In this document: piece by piece, positions 46,585 to 57,130 of the stretch
How the letters are laid out: every line of letters begins with the position of its first letter
Numbering within the stretch: the first letter of the stretch is position 1
Source: Cytospora piceicola
Lineage: Eukaryota; Ascomycota; Sordariomycetes; Diaporthales; Cytosporaceae
Reading direction: 5' to 3'
Length of the DNA: 64,000 nucleotides
Assembly: GCA_023375675.1 (NCBI GenBank)
Contig: JALQBC010000019.1
Span: forward strand, 310,001-374,000
Program-made: the position numbers and the translations under genes
Notes under the pieces: generated by a model
What the model saw: only the letters and a program-made list of their open reading frames with translations
Told to the model about the DNA's origin: nothing
Databases searched by the model: none

Positions 46585-49149
46585 GATCTACTGGGACCGG
46601 GATTGGTGCGTTTGCGACTACTGACCCAGGCTGGGTAAAAAGATAGAGGCGTTGTGGCATTTTGGGGTCCCCGACAAATGAGTCTTCATGACGGAATGGC
46701 TAATGCTAAACACAACTTGGTCTGTATCGACCCATCGCCCGACCTGAGAGGATCGCGACGAAACACTCATTTTCTTGTTCAATCTACACTTGTATTCTTG
46801 CAACAACATGACAGGATTCATCGACCTTCCGCCATGGACAAGACGCGATGATGACGCTTAACGACCGGAAGATCTGTTTTCCACACACTTTTTGTGTGTT
46901 CAGTGCACTACCACGATGGACGTAAACGGTTGACGACTTATGGATCTGCATGAGAGGTTTTATCACCGCGAAAGAGGAGCCTTGTCATTTGCATTTTCTC
47001 GGCTGCGCGAGGCCAGACGCTCTGGGGAACGGCCGGGCCTGTGATGGAACCAGGTTTGAGCTCAACCCACGGCAGCATCGCGATTCATTATTTCTACTTT
47101 CATTCACAAAAAAAAAAGCAAATACGGCTTCAAACAACACAACACAAATGATCTGGTACCGTGAGACACAGCCAGAAGAACATCGAGGCCACAAGCACGA
47201 ACTGTCTATACCCAGGACGCCAATGGATACAGGCGAAAGGGGAGAAACGGACCGGATCGTTTTTGTTTTTTTATCTTTCAAGCTCAGCTTTCTGCATGAA
47301 CAGCCCGAGCCTTGCACCATTATTTGTTTTCCTTTTCAAATGTGTCACTTGGCCTCTGATGACGACTTCACGAATTTTCTATTCTCTTCGACCAACCGAA
47401 AAGCCAGTGTGTTGTTTTTGAGGCAGAGGGAGAGGGGATGGTTGGGGATGGGGTTGTGGATGTTGCTTTTGCAGATAGTCCAGGTTGCTGTTGGATATGG
47501 ATGTGTTTACCCATCTCATGTAACGAGCTCATGACGGAATCTAAAAGGCCCTTCAGCTTGACAGTGACAAATACAAAGACCTTAGACGATTGAAAATATC
47601 TGGCATGTTCCTGTGCCTGCGAATGCGGTCCTAAGAAGGCACGGTTACGTACGAGGTGGCTTTCTTCTGGCCAAGGACGTTTCTAGATAGTTACCCGGGT
47701 AGTTACATTGTCATTTTGACGTGTAGTCTGCCAGGTTGGTATATCACACGGGACTCTGCTGCCGCCGTCAAGTATTGGGCGCACGGGACGGAATGTGCGT
47801 ATGTAGGGCTGGCCATGCCATGTGCCTTTCCCATATTTCCTCAAAGCCCCTGCCCAGTCTGGTTCCGTTCCCTTTGTTCTAGAATCCAGTGGTAAGTCAA
47901 TTTGTCCGTGAGCGGTGAGGTCTCATGTGCAAGCTAAAGTAGGCTGCACGTGGGCGACGCATGCCAGACTCCAAGAGGTTTTGTGTCTCTCTCTTGAAGG
48001 GAGTGGTGAGACTACCTAGTGACTTTCCTAACCACTGCCAAAAAGAATGCAGAAGCAGAAGCAGAAGCAAAAGCAGAAGCGGTTGCAGTTGTAGTCGCCG
48101 CAGTTGAGACAAGTTCCGGGTTTGGGGTCTCTTGGAATGATTTTAATCTATCTGCTTTCTGAATCAAGCGCTGTTTCATGGTTCAATCTCACTCTCCCAT
48201 CAGTCCCAGCTAGATCCATTTGGGTCCCATAGAACTTGGCTTGACTTCATGCATGTGGAGATGAGGGGGGGGTCCGTACTCACCAATGGATGCGTATGCA
48301 CATCTTCATACATATGCCAGATCTGATATGATGATATATGTGGATAGTCAGTCCACTTGTATGTATGTATGGAATTATAAATAATTGAGCCAATATGGAT
48401 GGGATGAGAAATGGACCGCACGGCGCATGTACTTGGCAGTCAGTCAGTACTCAAATGTGTACGTTTCAGTCACCAAAACTTGACTGGATGTAAAACGGTG
48501 GAGGTACAAACGGCCCGTGTGTGTGTGTGTGGACGCACAGACCACTCATTTGTCCCCGTTTTGGTGTTGCACAGTAGCGTTGCCGTGTTGACAAGCGGCA
48601 TCGGGCCATTGTTTTATTTTATTTTTGGAGCCAAAGGTTGAGTCAGTGCTGAAGTTGTTCCTGGGCTGACATCAATTGGTCTCGCCTTTTTCGCCTTTTT
48701 TGCCTGGCCAACTAATAACCACTGAGTAAGTACATAGACTGACTACCTGGTGACTGGACCCACCTGAAATTAAGGGATTCAGTAAGGAACGGCACCACTG
48801 CAATTCTAAGGAGGGGAAGGGGAAGACTGCACCTGCATTCCGTAAATTGACGAACACAAACAACAACCGCAACAGTGCGCAGCCCGCTGCGTCCACAATA
48901 ATCTCACATCGTCCACAGTACCTCCATCCCTAATCTAATCTACTCTACTCTACTCTACTCTACTCTACTCTACTCTACTCTACTCTACGACACCGTAAAG
49001 CCCGCCCGAACGGGACACGACGACACCATACGAGTGCCTACACTACATACCGGTACCTAAACTGTAATTGATATAACAGACCAGTCCCCGTTTCTATCCA
49101 GGGACAGGAGAGCGAGTTTATATTCAGATCACCACCGCTCGGGCGACAG
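46585..49149. other. 2.6-kb intergenic region, StuA 3' side to coiled-coil gene
   Basis: No gene is supported. The first part should be the StuA 3' UTR. A (GCAGAA)n purine run lies at about 48049-48081 and a (CTCTA)n repeat near 48940. A 194-codon open frame at 46950-47534 shows no recognisable motif. Confidence 0.55.
48940..48988 (+). repeat. (CTCTA)n pentanucleotide repeat
   Basis: About ten near-perfect copies of a 5-bp CTCTA unit lie 160-210 bp upstream of the coiled-coil protein's ATG, so within its probable promoter or leader. Confidence 0.9.
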
Positions 49150-51528
49150 ATGGAACCTCCCCTGTTACCAATGAAGGACTCTACACTGAATATCGCGATT
49201 CCACATACGGATGACATTGTTATGGAAGATCGATTCGAAGACGCCGTCGAATCCATTCAGCAGCAGACCACCACCACCGGCACCGCCGGACTCGACAGCT
49301 CCCCGTTCGTCAACAACATTGACAGCCACGGCCAGACATCAAACCAAGAAAACCTGTCGCCTTCTAAAGACAAGCGACGCTCCCGCATCATGACCGGCAC
49401 CGATATCTCGCCTTTGAAGATGCTCCAACGATCCAGCACAGAGGGACCCATACCCGAGTCAGAAGACAAGTTGGCTCCGCCCTCAACTCCCAAGAGCCCG
49501 CGAAAATCAATCTCTCCCATGCGACGCTTCCCCATCAAGGTCAATTCCATGGATGCCACTGTCAACACTCCCCGATCGCGACCACAGTCTTTCCAGCCAC
49601 CAGCAAGGGAGAGAAACCTGAGCGACCCGGAGCAACCGAGGTATCAAGAGAAGGAGATGTCGCTCGATGAGGCCATCGCACAGAACCCAGGCGTCAGACA
49701 TGCCATCGAGGTCTTCGAGGACTCCATCAGCAGCCTAGATGACGACGACGACGACGACATGGACATAGACAGCGGGATCGACGAGGACCGTGGTACTGTC
49801 AAAGGACCAGCAGAATCCCAAACACCACCAAGCGATGCCGGCCACCCCGACGACGCTATAGGCGACGAGACCATGAACAACAGCGCCTTTAGCACCTTCT
49901 CTGCCATTCCCAATATGACCACCTTTGCCCGTCTGGGCGGGCGCACACCCACACAGATTGCACGGGAAGATCCTCGACGCGACTCCAGCAACTCGAACCT
50001 GCTCGACTTTACAGACAACCTCCGCTTTCCTGCCGGCGGACGCACCTCCCCCACAAAAGCGATGACCACGGCCGACGCCAAGAAAACTCCACAACGACAG
50101 AGCATTGCCAACCTGCTCGACTTTGACACCCCCCCGATGCCTACACCCCGGAGCGTGCCAAGTATCAGCACCCGCGAGCTAGAGAGTCTGAAATCGAACT
50201 ACATGTCTGAAATTAGTAGCTTGAAGGCCACCCTGAGCGGGAAACAGGCCGAGGTCACATCTTTCAAAACAGCACTCATGGAGGCGGAGAAACGCGCTGG
50301 AGGAGCCATGGAGCAGCTCCGGGAGGAGCGCAGCATGCGGGAGCAATTCTCCGAGGAAAAAGACGTCTGGGAGAGACGCGGCAGGGAGATGGAGACTGTC
50401 CTGCGCCAGGTCAAGGAAGAGATCCTGGTCAACCAGCGGGAGAGGGACGAGTTCGAGGCCAAGCTCGAGGAGTCAGAAGGACGCCGCGAGGCTGCCGAGA
50501 TGATGGCCCAGGAGGCTGAGAGCAGGATGGCCACGATGCGCGCGCGCGAGGCTAGCGCCGAGGCTTCTGCAGCTGTCTCGCCAGGCGGTGTCAAGAGCCC
50601 ACGTGACAGGACATCGCAGCGCGAGATAGAGATGGCGGTCGAGAAGGTTGCTAGGGAGCTCCACGCCGCATACAAGCAGAAGCACGAGGCGAAGGTAGCC
50701 GCGCTCAAGAAGACGTACGAGGGGCGTTGGGACAAGAAGATCAGGGAGCTGGAGGGCAGGCTCGAGGCACTTTCCCGGGAGAACGAGGAGCTCAAGGCCG
50801 GCCGCGACGCCACCATCACCAAGGTGGAGCTGGAGAGAAGCGCTCTTGAGGACGAGCGCAGGCAGCAGGCGGTCAAGGACTCTGCGCAGATCAAAGAGCT
50901 GCATGCCGAGGTCGAGAAGCTCGGGGCCGTCGTGAGGACGGTTCAGCACGACAACGCTGACCTCCGACAGCAGCTCGAGGGCGAGCGTGTGGAGAAGGGC
51001 GAGCTGGTCACGCTGGCCGAAGAGCTGATGCAGATGCAGGCTCAGCAAGGCTCCGCCACCCAGAACAGCAACCAGCACCAACAGCAGCATCAGGAGCAAT
51101 ATCAACACGAGCAATACCATGAGGAGCAGCCCATGCACCGTGCCCCGTCGACGACCCCCAAGCGAGCACCCCAGCGCGCCTCGGCCCCCGTGCCGGCGCG
51201 GTCAAACACGGGCGGCGGCCTCGCCAGGCCGGCAACGACCACGCCCAAGAAGGCCACGGCCGGGCCGGGCCCCAGCGGCCTCCCCGGCGCCAAGACGAAC
51301 TTCCGGAGCAGCATGATCGGGAGGCCGGGCGGGGCGCCGCCGTCGGGGCTGAAGCCGCCGGGGCAGAGCCGGATCGGCGGGCCGGGCGGGCTCGCGGGCG
51401 CGCAGCACGCCCGGGCGCAGAGCAGCGCGACGGGCATCGCCAGGCCCGGGAGCGGGCTCGCGAGGCCGGGCAGCGGGCTGATGAGCTCGATCCAGCAGAT
51501 GGGGAGCTACCGCGGGCGGGGGGAGTGA
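49150..51528 (+). CDS. Large coiled-coil protein with basic Pro/Gly-rich tail, possible spindle/microtubule factor
   Basis: A single exon encodes 792 aa. Residues 1-330 are polar and disordered with many Ser/Thr-Pro sites (STPKSPRKSISPMRR resembles Cdk targets), an Asp run (DDDDDDDMDID) and two related motifs, SNLLDFTDN and ANLLDFDTPP. Residues about 340-650 are a long heptad-rich coiled coil full of Glu/Lys/Arg. After a Gln/His-rich stretch, the tail (about 670-792) is basic and rich in Arg-Pro-Gly, including several GLARPGSG-type repeats, which often bind microtubules or nucleic acid. The architecture resembles fungal spindle-pole/TACC-like coiled-coil proteins, but I see no diagnostic motif, so this is inference and no symbol is given. 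Local GC rises strongly in the 3' part. Confidence 0.75.
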   Translation: MEPPLLPMKDSTLNIAIPHTDDIVMEDRFEDAVESIQQQTTTTGTAGLDSSPFVNNIDSHGQTSNQENLSPSKDKRRSRIMTGTDISPLKMLQRSSTEGPIPESEDKLAPPSTPKSPRKSISPMRRFPIKVNSMDATVNTPRSRPQSFQPPARERNLSDPEQPRYQEKEMSLDEAIAQNPGVRHAIEVFEDSISSLDDDDDDDMDIDSGIDEDRGTVKGPAESQTPPSDAGHPDDAIGDETMNNSAFSTFSAIPNMTTFARLGGRTPTQIAREDPRRDSSNSNLLDFTDNLRFPAGGRTSPTKAMTTADAKKTPQRQSIANLLDFDTPPMPTPRSVPSISTRELESLKSNYMSEISSLKATLSGKQAEVTSFKTALMEAEKRAGGAMEQLREERSMREQFSEEKDVWERRGREMETVLRQVKEEILVNQRERDEFEAKLEESEGRREAAEMMAQEAESRMATMRAREASAEASAAVSPGGVKSPRDRTSQREIEMAVEKVARELHAAYKQKHEAKVAALKKTYEGRWDKKIRELEGRLEALSRENEELKAGRDATITKVELERSALEDERRQQAVKDSAQIKELHAEVEKLGAVVRTVQHDNADLRQQLEGERVEKGELVTLAEELMQMQAQQGSATQNSNQHQQQHQEQYQHEQYHEEQPMHRAPSTTPKRAPQRASAPVPARSNTGGGLARPATTTPKKATAGPGPSGLPGAKTNFRSSMIGRPGGAPPSGLKPPGQSRIGGPGGLAGAQHARAQSSATGIARPGSGLARPGSGLMSSIQQMGSYRGRGE

Positions 51529-52420
51529 GGAGTACCCAGGTTAGGGGTTTTGGGGGGAGGGGACTGCGCATGTTTGTCAGACGTGCTGCGAGAGATTGCG
51601 AGTCGGTGGTGAGGACGGGTCGGGGGGGGGGGGGGGGGCGGAGTTGAGAAGGTGTCGGAAAGGGGGATTGGGTGTGATGTCGGTGGGACTGTGTCCTGAC
51701 CCGGCGTGGCTTCGCGTGCTTGCGTGCTTGCGTGCTTGCTTGATGACTATGAGTTAATGCTGTTTATGAAAGGGAATGAAATCTGTTGCGCGCGCGTGCA
51801 TGCGAGACGGAGACGGAGACAACAACGCGGGAGAGTAGGGTAGAGGGTTGGAGCTCGTGGCAGTTTGTGTACAATACATACCCCTGGGGCTCTTATGGGA
51901 CTGGATATAACCTGCTTGCCTTGCCTTGCCGTTACCCCCTTTTCGCTCCAGTGTTTGATCAACATTCTGCCATTACCTTCGGCAGGTACTTATATAGTAA
52001 ATAGTAATATAGTACCTTCATCCTCGCGGCTTCTACGGCTTGCCAGAAAGTACTGAGCTTCAAGCTGGTTGTTAGTATTCTTAAGTATTTACTAACCTGA
52101 TAACTAAAGTCTGCTAACTTTACTATCCTGCTATCTTACTATATTACTACTAGAGTAACTAGAGATGATGAATGAGTACTACTCTATAGCCCCATATCGA
52201 TATAACCTCCCAGAAAACCCAGACACCTAGCTAGGTAATCCATTATCGTTTTTCATTTCAGCACTTGCACCCACAAGGGACCTCCTGCCTTCAAAGCTAC
52301 CTCTGCCTTCAACCAGACTCCAACCACCGTTCGAATCTCAACCTCAGCTTTCAGTGCTCATCTTGTGGATCTACCACCAACAAACATCCTTCAAGCTTTT
52401 TGGGCCGCATAGATTCTTCT
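51529..52420. other. Intergenic with 17-base poly-G tract; start of AT-richer block
   Basis: A pure G run lies at 51622-51638, followed by tandem TTGCGTGC-type steps near 51715-51740. From about 51985 the sequence becomes AT-rich with short TA-containing steps. No gene is seen. Confidence 0.6.
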
Positions 52421-53220
52421 TCACTGATCGTCTTCGTTGTCCTCAGGCGAGCCGGCTGGTATTTGTCTCCATATTCCGAACACACTGACAACGAGAGCCA
52501 GAGCCGCGCAGGCAATGGCCACCGCAAATGCCGACTTCAGCCCCTTCATATATGCCTTTAGGACTCCCGGCAACTGATCTTGTGAAAACAAAACAGACCG
52601 GAGCTCGCTGGCACCCCCGGCCGTGTTGATCACATCGCTAGGGTTGACCCCAGGTGCTATGTCTGGCAGAGTCTTGGACATCACGTTCAAGAGTACTATC
52701 TGTGCTACTGTTATAAGAAGTGAGACTCCCACGGTTTCAAAAGCTGGTAGGAGTGTCAGTAAGTACTCATGGGGATGTGAGATAGGGAGAAGACTCACAA
52801 AGAGTTATAGCAGTAACTCGAGTGATGTCCCTGTTTGGGGACACAGCCTGCCCAATGACCATGGGCATTTGAAACGCAGATCCAAATCCGATGCCGCCAC
52901 ACAAGTTTGATAACCTATCCATCGACTATTCTGAGTGCCAATGTCTAATTGTTAGACCAAACAAGACCCAATTACAGCAATGGTAGTGTGGTAGTGCCCA
53001 CAACCATGACTGAATGGTCCATCCAGTCTTCGTAACCAGTGAGCCTGAAAAGACAGTCGCAAGAACCACGGAAAGGATGACTGGGAGATTATGAACACTT
53101 GACTGGATAGCGCTCTCGCATTTAATGCTTTGGAAGTAGATCGGAAGGTAGTAGAGGTTCATGTACCAGCCGCCTCCGAACAGCAACCAGTAGGTGCACG
53201 AGACCAGATTATCATAAGTT
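52421..53220 (-). pseudogene. 5'-truncated, frameshifted DHA2-type MFS transporter
   Basis: Reading the minus strand gives the C-terminal half of a 14-TM drug/toxin exporter. It runs WLLFGGGWYMNLYYLPIYFQ, a VLSVVLATVFSGSLVTKTG stretch, then after frame changes SRWIGYQ, LCGGIGFGSAFQMPM and AVSPNRDITRVTAITL. An intron (about 52743-52800) follows, then FETVGVSLLITVAQIVLLN and a final TM helix ending in an acidic tail. Between about 52900 and 53020 at least two frameshifts and stop codons interrupt it. One stop (CTG TAA TTG) sits where CAA is expected, a C-to-T change. Upstream of 53220 stops occur in all useful frames and the N-terminal half is missing. It is related to efflux pumps of secondary-metabolite clusters, but no cluster genes are nearby. 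Confidence 0.75.
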
Positions 53221-55673
53221 TATGGGATGTAGGTGGTCCCGCGCCCTCACCTACTTGGGTTGACCGTTTTGGTGTATCAGGATTGCGCCAGAGACAGGGA
53301 CGGCGAGCATCTTCGCTCAAATTGGCTTCTCCATCCAGCCTTGAAAGCGAATTGTCGCCAGTCAACTCTTATTATGACCGGCCTTGAGGCCCTGAAGCTC
53401 AACTTTTCGGTCTCCAGCCCAGGCGCCATGCTATCGACGGAGTCGAGAATGAAGTTGTCGATGTTGAGCGAGTCTGCAGACCATACCATCAGCGCCGGCC
53501 TCCAAGAGTCTTGAGAAGTTTCGACTCCTCTGGCTTGAGGTTCTCCTCCAAGATTTCCAGGGCCTTTTGGTTAATTACTTTCATTGTTGGCATCGCCATC
53601 TATTCCAAGTTTGCTTGAGCGTTATCCCAAGGGCCTACATTTCCTGAAAAGAGACGCGTGCAAAAGCGCGGAAACAGAACTCGACCGTCTTGGAGATCTC
53701 GGCCTCTTAGACCTGAATGGATTTGTATGGGGTGAATAGTTATAATTGATCGCAGTGGCAGGAGGGAAGCACTTGAACTCTGCTGCCTACTGTTTATATA
53801 GTACAATTACTCGTCTTACCACCGCCTGTTCCGGCTATTCAGAGTGTCATCATACGGCATACCTAGGTATATATCCACTATAAAGTCTGAGCAACTGTCC
53901 GTGCAGAGATAGGGTATTATCGATGCGGCCTGTGTTAGGAAAGAACCTCTGGCAGGCCAGTTTTGGGGCTACCTAGGTACTTAACGGCACCGTTGTACCT
54001 AACAAAGAAACACAATACACACACTTCAAGTCCTTACAGCCTAGGTGAGCTTCCCGTTCGTATCGGCGTTAAATGTCCCTTAGAATCAACAATCCAAACC
54101 GTGCCAAGGCTCTCGAAACTATTTTCATCAAAATCTTTTTGTGACAGGTTGGTCCTGGGCCCAGGTCTGTTCCGAGGCACTGGAGACGACGACCACAAAC
54201 CGAGTGCAGCTCTCGCCCGTCTTTTTGTCGTGCCATGATGCCGCTGTAGCCTCATCGCAGTCGCCACGGACCGCCGCTGCTATTATTGTAGCAGCTGAAG
54301 GCCCTCCGGGTAGAGCTAGATAGACCCCGGATGATGAGAGATCCGTATGAAGAAAGGTTCGAAAAAAGTGTCGATGAAGGAATCTCATTCGGAATCCATC
54401 TAGCTCCATCCGGAGGGCTTTCAGCTGCTACAACAATAGTCCATCACAGGCATGGGACCAATCCGAAGCGCTGTCATCGGGGCTGTATGCAAATGGAAAG
54501 GCTGGGATTTACTCGAAGGTCATTGATGAATTCAAGGCAGAGGGGCTTAAGGACAAATAACGTTACCTTCCTTTCTACTACCGCGATCAATTTCACTAAT
54601 TTACCCTATACGAATCCTAAAAATGTTGTCATGATCACAAGGGATAAGGGTCCACTGATATATTATTGGAGTTATATCTTGATACGGATGATACACAAGC
54701 ATTAATAACTATTCCGTCACTTACGGTTCGTAACTCACAGAAGTCATCGAAATCGCACGGTATAGATGGCCAGAGACACCTTTCCTTCCTTCAAAACAAA
54801 CTGGTTTTTAGATTGCCGTTGAAAACTACTTTTTTATCTATGTTTTTTATACCCATTTCTCCTAGTGGGTTGGAAGACGAAGGGGAAACATAGCCCTAAC
54901 CCTCAAGTACATATGCCCCCAGAGCCTTCTTTCAAGGGTGCCCTTAAGGGTTGGTGATAGCCTCAATATTACCCCTTTCGAAACTGGGCAGCGAAGTGGG
55001 GGATATTGTGAACCATGGAGAAAGCTACTAGACCAGAACGGCTGAGATCTCGTCGCGAGCAGAGGACGGATCTCCTAAGTCGTACTTCTTGGAAGTACTT
55101 GGGGAGACTGAGCAAGAAAGCCAGACTGTTTGGTCCTATGCACTGCCGTTGCTGATGTGAGGCTATCCCATCTAGGTCTCAGAAGGCGACAATGGAAGAA
55201 ACATGACAGCAGGCGAAGCGTCCGATACGCCACAATATCAGAAGGTAATATATGAAGGAAGTACTTCGATTATTTCCCTATATCTGCACCAGAGGAAGAC
55301 CAAGATGATCGCAATTCCCCTTACTACTGCAAGCATCTCCAAGCCTGGTAACAGTGTACTTTTCTGACACATGACAAGTCGATGGGACCTGAGAAGTTCG
55401 GCGCTTCTTTTAGGCAACTTGCGGTACCGGAATATGTATGTATAATAGCTAGTCTCTTGATCTTGTCTGCGGAGACCCAACAACCGTAACTGACCCGACT
55501 TTGGAAAGGGCCAAAGAGACGATGCGAACGCTGATTGCCAAATACTCCGATGGATACGAGGGCTGGGCCATGGAAAAAGGAGAAGAGCCCGTTCAACGAG
55601 TGTACTCGCCCACCTCGTAGGATTTCTTGAGCAACCTTGGCTCCAAGCCATGAACAGCACCTTGTATGGAAAT
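53221..55673. other. Degenerate, AT-rich gene-poor region
   Basis: No intact gene. A minus-strand remnant near 53480-53600 reads KALEILEENLKPEESKLLK before a frameshift and stops, so part of another dead gene may lie here. The block also holds the inverted repeat at 54.28-54.44 kb and a CCCTAACCCT stretch near 54893. Confidence 0.5.
54280..54439. repeat. Imperfect 55-bp inverted repeat (hairpin) with transition-only differences
   Basis: The arm 54280-54334 and the reverse complement of 54385-54439 match at 47 of 55 positions, with a 50-bp spacer. All eight mismatches are C/T or G/A. Both arms share CCGGAGGG and CTTTCAGCTGCTACAA-like sequence. This could be a degenerate foldback element or an inverted duplication later mutated by RIP or deamination. 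Confidence 0.85.
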
Positions 55674-56638
55674 TTATTCCGTGGTTGGGAAGGCCATACC
55701 AATCAACACCGAAGGTTCGGCGAGGCTGTGGTGCGCATAGCTGAGGACACCAATAGCACCAGGTTCCATCATCATATTGAAAGGAAATCCCATGTCCCAC
55801 TCCTTTGAAAAGAATCAAAAAAAATTAGAGTCAGTTCCGTATCTGGCTATAGCTTGATTCAGGCCTGAGTACTACTTACCAGCCACCTTTTGGTGAATGC
55901 ACGAAGGATGTGACCATGAGCAACTATGAGGATGTCAGGGGCTGGGCCACCGTGCATGAACGGCTCCTGAATCTTCTTGATGTTGCCGATGAGCCGATCG
56001 AGCCTTTCCTGTACTTGGCTTGGGGACCTGAGACGTCGGGTTAGCAGAGTGCCGTGCGCGTCCTTTGGGTAATCGAATGGGTGCTCACTCTCCTCCGGGA
56101 CACCCCATGGTCCAAATGTCCCACTTAGGAAGACCCTGCTCGGCTCGCTGAGCCTTGATCTGAGCTGGGGTGATGCCCTCTTTCGTGAACGCATGTCAGC
56201 TCGCCCTCCAATCCACGAGATACACGGCAAGTACGGACCGTAGGTGCCATAGTCCCATTCAGTAATGTCGTCCGTGATACTGAGTTTTTTCTTGGACTCC
56301 AGACTCTCTTTCGCCTCATCCCCGAGAAGGAGATCGAGCGTCTTCATAGCTCGTTGACGCGGAGAGCAAAAGACATGCGCAAGTTTGGCAGGATCAATCA
56401 GCTTGCCCTGCCCAACGAGCTTCTCGCCGGTGCCCCTGCTTTGCTTCTCGCCATTTTCAGTCAGCGGGATATCCGCGTTTCCCGTGCATTGCCCAGAGAT
56501 CGTCCACTCAGTCTCTCCTGTTGATTAAGCAAAGGGCCAGGTCAGCGAATTATTACTAGCGAGACTTCTCGAGTTTGACTTTGTCCTACCGTGACGGGCG
56601 ATGAAGACCCTAGGCGTGGTTGCGTTTGCGTCTGACAT
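55674..56638 (-). CDS. SHB17: Histidine-phosphatase family sugar bisphosphatase (SHB17-like)
   Basis: Five exons, complement(56590..56638, 56239..56517, 56089..56179, 55880..56027, 55674..55802), encode 231 aa. The introns are 72, 59, 61 and 77 nt. Correct splicing yields RHGETEWTISGQCTGNADIP (R15-H16-G17), the helix-lining SPRQRAMKTL, WDYGTYEGITPAQI, and the second catalytic histidine H177 in VAHGHILRAF. The C-terminus GAIGVLSYAHHSLAEPSV is also typical. Yeast Shb17 hydrolyses sedoheptulose-1,7-bisphosphate and feeds ribose synthesis. The same branch is often annotated as phosphoglycerate mutase family, so the substrate is inferred. Introns 2 and 3 are not obvious: intron 2 uses the unusual donor GTCCGT, and unspliced intron 3 changes frame. 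The gene appears fully intact inside degraded sequence. Confidence 0.87.
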
Positions 56639-56938
56639 CGTGAGGGCACAGCTTTGGGCTTCGGCTTCAGTGTGTTTGTTTAAAGATTCAAAGGTCCTTA
56701 GTAGGTCGCTCTGCGTAGAAGTAAAGGAGAAACAGCCTGGTTTGCCTTTCGTTATGAAGTCTTTCTTATCACACGGGCGCGTACACAAAGTTCTCTTGGA
56801 CACCACTGTTTCGTCGATTCTGGTTCGTCACGTTCTGAACGCTGATTGGCTGTAAATTATAGTCATGCTAAATCCTATTGTTATCAGATTAATAGAGTGG
56901 TTATTCATGAACCTAGGGTTAGGGTCGTGCACAGATTA

Positions 56939-57130
56939 AAGTAGTGACCCCCTCTATAAGATAATTATTTACACATAGCATATACCCTTGATATAACACA
57001 TATGTCTAGTGGACGATTTTATAGATAATACACCTAGGTATATAACACACTATCCATATATAGAATATGAACCACCTATAGCATACATCCCTCTTAGATA
57101 GGCCGTATGTCATATAGGGGGTCACCACTG
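56939..57130. mobile_element. Candidate 192-bp MITE, Tc1/mariner type, with TA target duplication
   Basis: The left end reads AAGTAGTGACCCCCT and the inverted right end reads CAGTGGTGACCCCCT, 13 of 15 matching. TA dinucleotides flank both ends (56937-56938 and 57131-57132). The interior is AT-rich and non-coding. Size, terminal inverted repeats and TA duplication fit non-autonomous Tc1/mariner (Fot1/pogo-like) elements common in fungi. No transposase is present in the window. Confidence 0.6.

Noticed and set aside
46950..47534. 194-aa open frame downstream of StuA
   Set aside because: No homology-like motif or coding bias, and it overlaps an antisense open frame. It is most likely StuA 3' UTR and spacer.
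51008..51571. 187-aa Arg/Pro/Ala-rich minus-strand protein
   Set aside because: It is antisense to the GC-rich tail of the coiled-coil gene, with repetitive composition only.
52320..52345. GTTCGAATC resembling a tRNA B box
   Set aside because: No A box, acceptor stem or anticodon arm could be placed around it. No tRNA gene was found anywhere in the window by eye.
55238..55818. Two overlapping minus-strand proteins of about 160 aa
   Set aside because: The first 129 nt are the terminal exon of SHB17 in another frame (GAIGVLSYAHHSLAEPSV ... stop at 55674). The rest has no motif.
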